A stretch of DNA of 64,000 nucleotides from CAZJVD01 sp964549505. GTDB lineage: Bacteria > Bdellovibrionota > UBA1018 > CAZJVD01. Of this stretch, positions 42,788 through 50,013 are shown piece by piece. A program made the translations under genes and the position numbers. Location of the stretch: positions 1-64,000 of the forward strand of contig CAZJVD010000006.1 in NCBI GenBank assembly GCA_964549505.1, written 5' to 3'. The notes beneath the pieces are model-generated. The model was not told where the DNA came from, made no database searches, and saw only the letters and a program-made list of their open reading frames with translations. Each line of letters opens with the position of its first letter. The first letter of the stretch is position 1.

Positions 42788-43216
42788 ATGTCCCACGAAA
42801 CGCGCTCACATTTGAAATCTTTAGGCATGAACGTGATTGGATTTTCAGTATTCGTTCTTCTGATCGCAATTCTCTCGGCACTGCAGTCGAGTGCCGACTC
42901 AAAACTTTCAGCGCGCGATCGCGCACGTAAAATGGTTCATCAGGCTCGCGAAACAGCGCCGACCACGGACTCCACAACCACGGCTCAAACGAGTCCGTCC
43001 GCGGCGTCGGCAGTCGAAGAACACACGCGTACACGGGCCGAGCGTGCTCAAGCAGTCGAACACACGCGTACACAGGCCGAGCGTGCTCAAGAGGCGCCTA
43101 CCGAAGGCACCATCACGAATGAACAGGCAGCCAAACGTTTGAAAGCTGCTGTTCAAAATGGCTCAATGACTCCGGCCGAAGCGCGCAAGAAGTACAATCG
43201 GATTCAGCAGCACTAA
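42788..43216 (+). CDS. Small membrane-anchored protein with an internal duplication
   Basis: 142 residues. One membrane segment (VIGFSVFVLLIAILSAL, about 16-32) is followed by a polar region. A 39-bp duplication (units from 43019 and 43058) encodes EHTRTRAERAQAV and its near copy EHTRTQAERAQE. A short helical C-terminus ends MTPAEARKKYNRIQQH, reminiscent of SHOCT-like tails. GAGGAGAG precedes the ATG. It follows sdhB by 69 bases; function unknown. Confidence 0.68.
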   Translation: MSHETRSHLKSLGMNVIGFSVFVLLIAILSALQSSADSKLSARDRARKMVHQARETAPTTDSTTTAQTSPSAASAVEEHTRTRAERAQAVEHTRTQAERAQEAPTEGTITNEQAAKRLKAAVQNGSMTPAEARKKYNRIQQH

Positions 43217-43345
43217 AGCACTCCGTCTCCTGATTGAGCGATGACGGGTCGGACGCGGCAGAAGCGCGGTGTCTGCGACACGTCTGGAAACCGAACTAGA
43301 ACACAGACAGTGTTATGGATCCGACAAACTTCCGACTTTAGCCGA

Positions 43346-43445
43346 ATGGATCTTTCGAGTGGGCGTTTGCACGTGGATGCTTGCGGGTAGGTGTTTGCAC
43401 GTGGATCTTTCGAGTGGACGTCTGCACGTGGATGTTTGCGGACCC
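43346..43445. repeat. Degenerate 27-28 bp tandem repeat
   Basis: About three and a half units sharing GT(T/C)TGCACGTGGAT, starting near 43365, 43393 and 43420, with a partial unit before. The longer phrase GGATCTTTCGAGTGG occurs twice, 55 bases (two units) apart. Confidence 0.7.
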
Positions 43446-43447
43446 AT

Positions 43448-43536
43448 ACCTCCGCCGGGCCATGTGCATTTTTACACGGTCAAACACGGGCTCGCTGGCC
43501 TCAACCGTGTAAAAAACCACATACTCCGGGGGAAGT
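43448..43536. repeat. 89-bp inverted-repeat element, copy B
   Basis: Right arm 43504-43536 is identical to the right arm of copy A at 20428-20460. The left arm 43448-43480 matches the expected partner at 26 of 33 positions, so this copy has decayed on one side. The loop is 23 bases, as in copy A, and keeps about two thirds of its bases. The two copies therefore descend from one element. Confidence 0.88.
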
Positions 43537-43618
43537 CCCCCCGTCTTGCAGCTAGGGCCAAGCCGGCGCAATCAACTGCTCGAATTGAATTAAAAAAGAG
43601 GGAGGCGGAAACAGCGGA

Positions 43619-45355
43619 CTACATCCGCTCCGTCAGCGGAATTCCTAAGAGCGAAAGACCTTGACCGAGAACCCGTCGTGTCGCCTCGACAAGTCCGAGT
43701 CGTGCGGTCTTGAGATCGCCCGACGACGTGAGCACAGGACAGTCATGATAAAACGTCCCGAATAGACCGGCCACCTCGAGCAGGTAGTGCGCCAGTCCCG
43801 ATGGTTTTCGTACGTCGAGCATCCGATCCAAAATCTGTGGAAAACGTCCGAGCGTCTTGAGTAAGCGCAACTCAGCTTCATGGACCAAGAGGACGGCTTG
43901 TGCCGGTTGTGGTCGTGCGTTGCTGGTACCCGATTTTTTCAAAATACTTTCGCAGCGGGTGTACGCGTACTGGACGTACGGGCCTGTATCACCTTCGAAC
44001 GACAGAACCTTTTCAAGATCAAAAAGGACATCGCGGATCGGATCGGTAAAGAGGTCATGAAAAACAATTGCGCCGACAGCCACGCGGCTGACAATCACAT
44101 CTTTTTCAGCGGCTGAGAGATTCTTCGTGTCCTCGCGAGCTTCAAGAATCTTACTCACCTCGTCTTTGGTCTCATTCAGAACTTCCTGAAGTGTGACGAA
44201 GTTGCCTTTTCGCGTCGACATCTTCGCGCCTTGAAATCGATAAAGACCAAACGGAATATGTTCACAGCGCTCGACCCACTTGAATCCCGCTTTTTTCAAA
44301 ACACAGAAAACTTGTTGAAAGTGCAGTCGTTGTTCCCCGCCCACCACATAACTCATGCGATCAAAGTGAAACTGACCTTCTCGGTAAATCGCGGCCGCAA
44401 TATCTCGGGTTGCGTAGATCGTGGCCCCGTCACTCTTTCTGATGATGCAGGGAGGGAGTTCGGTGCCATCCGCGCCTTCGACGGGTACGACAAGCGCGCC
44501 TTCGCTTTCGATCAGTAACTTCTTGTCTTTCAGCGTGGTGACGACGTCTCCGATGTACGGCGAGTAGAAACTTTCGCCCCAGTAGTGATCGAATTCGACT
44601 CCCAAGAGCTCGTAGACGCGTTTGAACTCCTTCAAGGAGATCTCGACACACTTTTTCCAAATCCGCGTGACTTCAGGATCGCCATTCTCAAGCTTTGAAA
44701 ACGCCTCGCGCGCTTCCGTCTCAAGTTCAGGATGTTTCTCGAGATCGGCGTGGAAGCGTACGTAGATCTTGACGAGTTCGTCAATCGACAGCGCGTCCGA
44801 TTCGAGCTGGCCGTAGCGTTTCAGCGCAACCGCAAGTTTCCCATACTGTGTGCCCCAGTCTCCAAGATGGTTGATGCGCACGACGTTCCATCCGCGCTGC
44901 TTAGCCGTTCGGGCGAGGGCCGCTCCGAGGGCCGTGGACCGAAGATGGCCAATCAAAAAAGGCTTAGCAACATTGGGAGAGCTGTATTCGACGATCCAGG
45001 TTCCGCGTTTCTCAGCACTGACGGCGTGATCTCCAAAACCGGTGCCATGAAGGATCGCCGGCAGCAACGTCTCAGCCGCGACTTTTGTATCGATGAGAAA
45101 GTTCAAATAGGGGCCGGCGGTCAAAACCGAAACGGACGTACTGAGTGTTTTGAAATCATCGTGGGCCGCGACGGCCACCTTCAGCTCGGTTGCGACCTGT
45201 GCGGGGTTCTTTTTCTGGGACTTTGCACGCTGGAAACACGGGTAAGCAAAATCACCAAGTTTTGGATCGGGAGGTGTAGCGAGTTCTCCTGGGAGGACCG
45301 TTTCATTTAAAACCTTGGAAAGTACTTCGGCAATGGCGACCGCGAAACGTTGCAT
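43619..45355 (-). CDS. argS: Arginyl-tRNA synthetase
   Basis: 578 residues. Class I motifs are SSPNVAKPFLIGHLRST (HIGH-type, with IGHL) and KMSTRKGN. The N-terminal domain that recognises the tRNA D-loop and the C-terminal anticodon-binding domain (YTRCESILKK onward) are both present, and the length is normal. It charges tRNA-Arg. It is the last gene of a leftward group with the tolQ/exbD genes, 29 bases after the exported-protein gene. Confidence 0.97.
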   Translation of the reverse strand: MQRFAVAIAEVLSKVLNETVLPGELATPPDPKLGDFAYPCFQRAKSQKKNPAQVATELKVAVAAHDDFKTLSTSVSVLTAGPYLNFLIDTKVAAETLLPAILHGTGFGDHAVSAEKRGTWIVEYSSPNVAKPFLIGHLRSTALGAALARTAKQRGWNVVRINHLGDWGTQYGKLAVALKRYGQLESDALSIDELVKIYVRFHADLEKHPELETEAREAFSKLENGDPEVTRIWKKCVEISLKEFKRVYELLGVEFDHYWGESFYSPYIGDVVTTLKDKKLLIESEGALVVPVEGADGTELPPCIIRKSDGATIYATRDIAAAIYREGQFHFDRMSYVVGGEQRLHFQQVFCVLKKAGFKWVERCEHIPFGLYRFQGAKMSTRKGNFVTLQEVLNETKDEVSKILEAREDTKNLSAAEKDVIVSRVAVGAIVFHDLFTDPIRDVLFDLEKVLSFEGDTGPYVQYAYTRCESILKKSGTSNARPQPAQAVLLVHEAELRLLKTLGRFPQILDRMLDVRKPSGLAHYLLEVAGLFGTFYHDCPVLTSSGDLKTARLGLVEATRRVLGQGLSLLGIPLTERM

Positions 45356-45384
45356 GAGAGCAGGAATGTAACAGAAAAAGTGCC

Positions 45385-46602
45385 CTACTGCGCGGTTTTG
45401 AGCTTGGTCGCCGTCCGAGCGGGCTCAGTCTGCGGCTGTGGCTTGGGTTCTGGTTCGGCGTTTCGTTCAAAACCAACCGACATATTATAAAAATCGCTGG
45501 GTTCGCCAAAGCCCGTAATCTCTTTCGGTTCGATGCGCCAGAGCAGATAGGCATGAAACCGATCGTCCACGCGCACGCGAGCAAGGACCTCGCCGGGGGC
45601 CGCCAGCTCCCCTTCGCGAGGGGTTTCGCGTTCGCGGACAATCCACATATTGGTTCCGCCGTGTTCTGGGACGCCGATTTCGGCGGTGGGTTCCCAAACG
45701 TTGCTTTCGGCAATCGGGATGGAGTCGATCACAGGAACGGTGAGCTCGAGAAGGATCGGCTTACGCCCGTCGCGAAACTGATCGAAGATGAGGCGTCCGT
45801 CCGGTCTCCAGGCTTTGTAACGTTTCAGTAAATCCCAGCTCGTAACGCGCGGGTCTTCGCTCGCTCGAACGGTTAGGCCGAATGTGAATTCACTCTCCTC
45901 GTCTCGAGGCATGTCATTAATCGAGTTGAACACACCACGGCTCGCGCTGAACTCTTTGTAAACGCCTTCAGCTTTACGGGCGCCAGCTTCTGCTAAGCGT
46001 TCGGGAAGTGCAGCAAAGACAGCTCCCGGACTCTCGCCCTTTTGAAGGCGTTCGAGCATCTCGGCGCTGGCGAGCACCCCCAAGAAAAGGCGTCGTGTCC
46101 CTAGTGCCTCTCCAAACTCCTCCCGAATCTGCCACGGAGTTTTATCGTCCAGGTAGCGGGGGCTTACGTCGACGCGTCGTCTGAGCCAAGTCACAAAGGT
46201 TTCATAACGACCCATCAACCCTGGATCGACGACGAGTTCTTCAAGACCGGCGCTCTTCAAAACGCGATGCTTTTCCCAGGCTGCCTCATCATCTGCCTGT
46301 GGTGGCCGTCGGCCCCAATGATGCGCCCGCGATCCGTATTCCCGAATGGCAAAATTCTTCAAACCTTGAGGGTCGGTCTTGAGAGCCGCCGCTAACTCTT
46401 GAAGATAGCCCTGGCGTGAAAGATCACGTGGCGAACTTAGGATCTTCGAGCACCGGTTGGCATAGTCGAGCTCGCGCGGGTAAGGACGGTGAGTCCATTC
46501 GATGGCACTGGCTCTGGACGCGGAAAAACACGTACTCCAAAGAGCCCCCGATAAAAAAAGAATAAAAGACGCCTTAGCGCCGTGAGTGGGTCCCCTCCAC
46601 AT
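45385..46602 (-). CDS. Exported hypothetical protein next to TolQ/ExbD genes
   Basis: 405 residues. A signal peptide (FILFLSGALWSTCFSASRASA) precedes a mature helical N-terminal half and a strand-rich C-terminal half (LELTVPVIDSIPIAESNVWEP, then AYLLWRIEPKEI). The end is a Pro/Gln/Lys-rich tail. No family recognised. It lies 51 bases after two ExbD/TolR genes on the same strand, so it may be the periplasmic or outer-membrane partner of that motor. Confidence 0.72.
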   Translation of the reverse strand: MWRGPTHGAKASFILFLSGALWSTCFSASRASAIEWTHRPYPRELDYANRCSKILSSPRDLSRQGYLQELAAALKTDPQGLKNFAIREYGSRAHHWGRRPPQADDEAAWEKHRVLKSAGLEELVVDPGLMGRYETFVTWLRRRVDVSPRYLDDKTPWQIREEFGEALGTRRLFLGVLASAEMLERLQKGESPGAVFAALPERLAEAGARKAEGVYKEFSASRGVFNSINDMPRDEESEFTFGLTVRASEDPRVTSWDLLKRYKAWRPDGRLIFDQFRDGRKPILLELTVPVIDSIPIAESNVWEPTAEIGVPEHGGTNMWIVRERETPREGELAAPGEVLARVRVDDRFHAYLLWRIEPKEITGFGEPSDFYNMSVGFERNAEPEPKPQPQTEPARTATKLKTAQ

Positions 46603-46653
46603 CGAAAGAGAGGCTAGCTCAAGACATTCTGCGCTGTCAAATAGGGGAAGGGA

Positions 46654-47223
46654 CTACTCGTCCTTCTTCTGCGCGAGGAACCGAAACACCCGAAAGCCAG
46701 CAGTTCCAGCTGTATAGAGCACTTTTCGGACGACATCGTACTGCAGGCGTTTGTCGGCCTGAATCGCAAGCACGCCTTCAAAAGCCATGGGATTGCCGCG
46801 TGGATCACGGGCGCTGGAGCGTGCTCGTAAAAGTTCTGATTTTTCACGGCTCTCAACGAGAGCGCTATATAGGGGCACAATGCGACGTCCACCCTCATCG
46901 AGGTCGGCCTTTTTGATCTGCACGAGGGACGTCGTGTCGGACGCGTCGCCGGAGACTCGAAACTCGACGATGCGGTTGCCGTCAAAGATCATCGCATCAC
47001 GTGTAATGACGAGTTGTGGGCTTTCGCTCGGGATTTGCGGAGACGACGAAACGGGCAGCTCGAGTCCAGGTGTTGGCGAAACGGAGGATGTAGTCAGCGA
47101 CATGCTCTTGAGTAAAAACACGACAAGAATGACGACAACGTCGAGCATGCTCGTGAGCTGAAGTTCGAACGTGTTCTGAATCCGGTTGCGTCTTCGGTGC
47201 CGCACGGAGGTTCGCTTCGCCAT
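46654..47223 (-). CDS. ExbD/TolR family protein, second copy
   Basis: 189 residues: a basic cytoplasmic N-terminus, one membrane span (LTSMLDVVVILVVFLLKSM) holding the conserved Asp of the proton channel, and a periplasmic domain ending DVVRKVLYTAGTAGFRVFRF, typical of TolR/ExbD. Its start overlaps the stop of the first exbD gene by one base. Together with TolQ it would form a proton-driven motor in the inner membrane. Confidence 0.88.
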   Translation of the reverse strand: MAKRTSVRHRRRNRIQNTFELQLTSMLDVVVILVVFLLKSMSLTTSSVSPTPGLELPVSSSPQIPSESPQLVITRDAMIFDGNRIVEFRVSGDASDTTSLVQIKKADLDEGGRRIVPLYSALVESREKSELLRARSSARDPRGNPMAFEGVLAIQADKRLQYDVVRKVLYTAGTAGFRVFRFLAQKKDE

Positions 47224-47756
47224 CAGCTTTCGCCTCCGAGGAGGTTTCCGAAAACAATATTTGGGAAAAGCGACGTGATCAGTTCGTCGAGACCCGTCTT
47301 GGGATTGCGCGCGTAGAGCGGCGGATCGGCGCGATCACGAGCCCGTACGGAGTCCATGACGGCAATAATCTGATCGTAAGCGACTTGAGAACCAGGCATG
47401 AATACGATCTTCGTTTCGAATGGGAACCGATCTTTGATTGCGAGTAATCGCTTTCGTAGGGCCGGGAGATCTGCCATTCCGTCCGGAAGATGCGGAATAG
47501 TGGTCGAAGGCACGCGTTGAAAGGGACTGTACAGAATCATCTGTTTGTTCTGTATCGACAGTGTCAGCTGCAGTGGAACTTCCTTAATCTGCGTGTCGTT
47601 GCTCAGGCGATTGACGAGCGGAATCGGTGACTCGATCGAAACAATCGCGATGAACGCCAGCGTGTACATGAGAAACGCAATGATCGTGATCATGCCGTCG
47701 AGCATGGGCACGAGGTTTAAGTTGATGTCGAAGTTTCGAATGCGTTTCCGTCGCAT
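47223..47756 (-). CDS. ExbD/TolR family protein, first copy
   Basis: 177 residues. NLVPMLDGMITIIAFLMYTLAF is the single membrane span with the expected Asp near its start. The periplasmic part includes KIVFMPGSQVAYDQIIAVMDSVR, matching the strand-helix order of the family, though the sequence is divergent. It lies 18 bases after tolQ-like and overlaps the second exbD, giving a 1:2 gene set as in several gliding or transport motors. Confidence 0.85.
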   Translation of the reverse strand: MRRKRIRNFDINLNLVPMLDGMITIIAFLMYTLAFIAIVSIESPIPLVNRLSNDTQIKEVPLQLTLSIQNKQMILYSPFQRVPSTTIPHLPDGMADLPALRKRLLAIKDRFPFETKIVFMPGSQVAYDQIIAVMDSVRARDRADPPLYARNPKTGLDELITSLFPNIVFGNLLGGES

Positions 47757-47774
47757 GATCGTTCAGGCGGAGGC

Positions 47775-48455
47775 TTAAGATCCTTCAGTCATGGTGCTGA
47801 GGGGTGCGGACTTGTTCTTACGTGCACCGAGCAGATCGACAAGTTTGGCTCCAAACTCGTCTACCTCGTCGATGATTCGCGAAGCTTTGCTCGAAAGAAT
47901 CGAGTACGCGACCATCGTGAAAACCGCCGTCACGAGACCAAAAGCCGTGGCGTTCATGGCTTCGGAAATCCCGAGCGACAGAATGGCTTGCCTTTGTGCA
48001 GCGTCGGCGAGCTCGACCGCTTTGAATGATCGAATCAGCCCCGTAATCGTTCCGAGAAGCCCAAGGAGTGTCGCGACGTTTGCGATCGATGAAAGATAGG
48101 GCAGGCGACGTTCGAGTTTGGGAATGACTTCCAAACTCACAGCCTCGACCGCGTTTCGAATCTGTTCCTCCGTGCGACTCGCGCGCTGAAGTCCTGCTTT
48201 GAGGACCCGTGGGAGCGCACCGGTTTTGGAGCCATTGCAAAGACGAATGGCGCCGTCCAGGTCATTTGCTAAAACATACTTTTGCACTTCGAACATGAAG
48301 GCTCGTCCGTTGACGGAGTATTGAAAAAAGAGTCGGATGAAACGTTCGATCGTGAATGCGAGGCTGAAAGCCATAGCCAAAAGGATCGCTACCATCCAAG
48401 GTCCGCCCTTTTGAAACGCTGTGACGATGCCGTCAAAAATACCACTGTTATCCAT
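47775..48455 (-). CDS. MotA/TolQ/ExbB proton-channel family protein
   Basis: 226 residues with three membrane spans. The N-terminal span (WMVAILLAMAFSLAFTIERFI) and the C-terminal pair (ISSIANVATLLGLLGTITGLIRSF and LGISEAMNATAFGLVTAVFTMVAYSIL) carry the family's conserved Gly/Pro/Thr pattern. It assembles with ExbD/TolR proteins into a proton-driven stator. It heads a leftward group of tolQ-exbD-exbD-exported protein-argS. No tolA, tolB or pal is nearby, so a dedicated role other than classical Tol-Pal is likely. Confidence 0.92.
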   Translation of the reverse strand: MDNSGIFDGIVTAFQKGGPWMVAILLAMAFSLAFTIERFIRLFFQYSVNGRAFMFEVQKYVLANDLDGAIRLCNGSKTGALPRVLKAGLQRASRTEEQIRNAVEAVSLEVIPKLERRLPYLSSIANVATLLGLLGTITGLIRSFKAVELADAAQRQAILSLGISEAMNATAFGLVTAVFTMVAYSILSSKASRIIDEVDEFGAKLVDLLGARKNKSAPLSTMTEGS

Positions 48456-48530
48456 GAACTCTCCCCAGGGGGTTCCCCCTTGCCCGATGAACGGGTCTTA
48501 ACGTGGTACTGCTCTCTTTAAGGATAACGA

Positions 48531-48564
48531 AAACCAGCGCGTGGGCAAGCTGTAAGGCTGGTTT
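48531..48564 (-). terminator. Possible terminator of trxA
   Basis: AAACCAGC (48531-48538) and GCTGGTTT (48557-48564) pair around an 18-base loop. On the leftward strand the stem is followed by a T-rich stretch (TTTTCGTTATCCTT). It lies just beyond the trxA stop at 48570, but the loop is large, so this is tentative. Confidence 0.45.
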
Positions 48565-48569
48565 CGGGC

Positions 48570-48899
48570 TTAGAGGTGCTTTTCGATCGCGCGAACGAAG
48601 TCGTCTTTTGGGCGATTGCCGACCAGCTGCTCAACGGGCTTGCCATTTTTGAACAAAATCACCGTCGGAATCCCTCGGATCGAAAACTTCTCCGGCGTGG
48701 AGTTCTCATCCACGTTCATCTTGAAACAACGCACCTTGCCAGTCATCTCCTTAGCTAGAGCGTCAATTGTCGGTGAAAGCATTTTGCAGGGTCCACACCA
48801 CTCCGCCCAGAAATCGACCAAAGTGAGCTGGGACGACTTTAGAATTTCGCTATCGAATTCGGCATCGTTAACGGGTGTGACATTTTCCGATGAACTCAT
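48570..48899 (-). CDS. trxA: Thioredoxin
   Basis: 109 residues from the ATG at 48899; a longer open frame runs upstream but overlaps gmhA. The active site FWAEWCGPCKML and the cis-proline loop GIPTVILF are complete. A cytoplasmic disulfide reductase, most likely the main thioredoxin, although a trxC or other homologue elsewhere cannot be excluded. It is divergent from gmhA with a 92-base shared promoter region. Confidence 0.96.
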   Translation of the reverse strand: MSSSENVTPVNDAEFDSEILKSSQLTLVDFWAEWCGPCKMLSPTIDALAKEMTGKVRCFKMNVDENSTPEKFSIRGIPTVILFKNGKPVEQLVGNRPKDDFVRAIEKHL

Positions 48900-48991
48900 A
48901 TAAACCGTGCATGCTCCTCTAAAAAAGGATGTATAACTTCTGGCAACATAAGTATCACAGCGGAGACAGCCAGGACAATGGAAGAGATACG

Positions 48992-49570
48992 ATGGTAGAA
49001 ATCCGAGACTATTTGCGAGGCACATTCGATGAAACCCAGCGCATTCAGAAGCGTTTTCTCGAGGAGTGCCAAGACGGACTGATCGAAGCTGCGCAGGCGA
49101 TCGGGCGCTCGATCCAGGCGGGAGGGAAGCTCCTGATTTTTGGAAACGGCGGATCGGCTGCCGACGCCCAACACATGGCTGCCGAAATGACAGGTCGCAT
49201 GTTGGTCGAACGGCGTCCTCTGCCGGCGATCGCGCTCACGACCGATAGTTCGGCGCTCACGGCGATCGGTAACGACTACGGGTACGATCAAGTTTTTCTC
49301 CGGCAAGCGCAGGCGCTCGCAAAACCAGGCGACGTTGTGTTGGCGATCTCGACTTCCGGGAACAGTCCGAACGTGATCGATGCCGTACGGTTTGTGAAGA
49401 CACTCCCATGTCCGGTCATCGGTCTCACGGGGCGCGAAGGTGGAAAACTTTTAGAGATGGCTGATTTTAAGTTGAATGTGAGTCTCGGAAAGAATTCGAG
49501 TCGTATCCAGGAGTCGCATATCTTCGCCGTTCATAGTCTTGTCGATCTGGTGGACCGCTACTTCTTATGA
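48992..49570 (+). CDS. gmhA: Phosphoheptose isomerase
   Basis: 192 residues from the ATG at 48992, preceded by GGAAGAG; an earlier ATG at 48929 lacks a site. A SIS domain: FGNGGSAADAQHMAAEMTGR, TDSSALTAIGNDYGYDQVF and STSGNSPNVIDAV are diagnostic of GmhA. It converts sedoheptulose 7-phosphate to D-glycero-D-manno-heptose 7-phosphate for LPS core, complementing hldD at 11980. It overlaps the RDD gene by four bases. Confidence 0.95.
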   Translation: MVEIRDYLRGTFDETQRIQKRFLEECQDGLIEAAQAIGRSIQAGGKLLIFGNGGSAADAQHMAAEMTGRMLVERRPLPAIALTTDSSALTAIGNDYGYDQVFLRQAQALAKPGDVVLAISTSGNSPNVIDAVRFVKTLPCPVIGLTGREGGKLLEMADFKLNVSLGKNSSRIQESHIFAVHSLVDLVDRYFL

Positions 49571-50001
49571 GGGCTTTGCCTCGGGACCGCATTCTCGCAA
49601 AGATGATCGATCTAGCGGTTGTGTTTCTGGCCGCGATTATCTTGCCAGCGGTGATTGGGCCGCTGATTGGTTTTGCCTACAGTCTCTGGGGTGATGCGCT
49701 TCATGTCGGACAGTTTCACAGTCAGAGTCTCGGAAAAAAGCTTTTCAGACTCCGTGTGGTTCAGATGGAAGACCCTGCAAAACCCATTACGGCAAAACAA
49801 TCGGCGATCCGGAACTCACCGGTCGGACTCGCTACGTTTTTTGCCATCATCCCGGTTTGGGGGTGGGTGATTTTGTTTCTCGTCGGTGTGCCGCTGATGG
49901 CCCTCGAGATCTATCTGATGTTACGTGCTGATGCAGGATACCGACTGGGTGATGTGATGGGTGACACGCAAGTCGTTACAGACACGCGCGCGGGAACGTG
50001 A
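49567..50001 (+). CDS. RDD family membrane protein
   Basis: 144 residues. The family motif DRILAKMIDLAVVFLAAI starts near residue 7, the second signature QSLGKKLFRLRVV follows the first two spans, and a final hydrophobic segment completes the domain; the RLGD near the end is also typical. RDD proteins are small inner-membrane proteins; some are transporters, most are uncharacterised. ATGA-type overlap with gmhA implies joint expression. Confidence 0.88.
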   Translation: MRALPRDRILAKMIDLAVVFLAAIILPAVIGPLIGFAYSLWGDALHVGQFHSQSLGKKLFRLRVVQMEDPAKPITAKQSAIRNSPVGLATFFAIIPVWGWVILFLVGVPLMALEIYLMLRADAGYRLGDVMGDTQVVTDTRAGT

Positions 50002-50013
50002 GGGTTCTGCGCG

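Larger units (their letters stand above)
43217..43618. other. Convergent intergenic region with tandem repeats and a hairpin element
   Basis: No convincing gene. It contains a 27-28 bp degenerate tandem repeat (43346-43445) followed at once by the second copy of the 89-bp inverted-repeat element (43448-43536). The flanking genes end at 43216 (+) and 43619 (-), so they converge on it, as for copy A. Confidence 0.65.
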
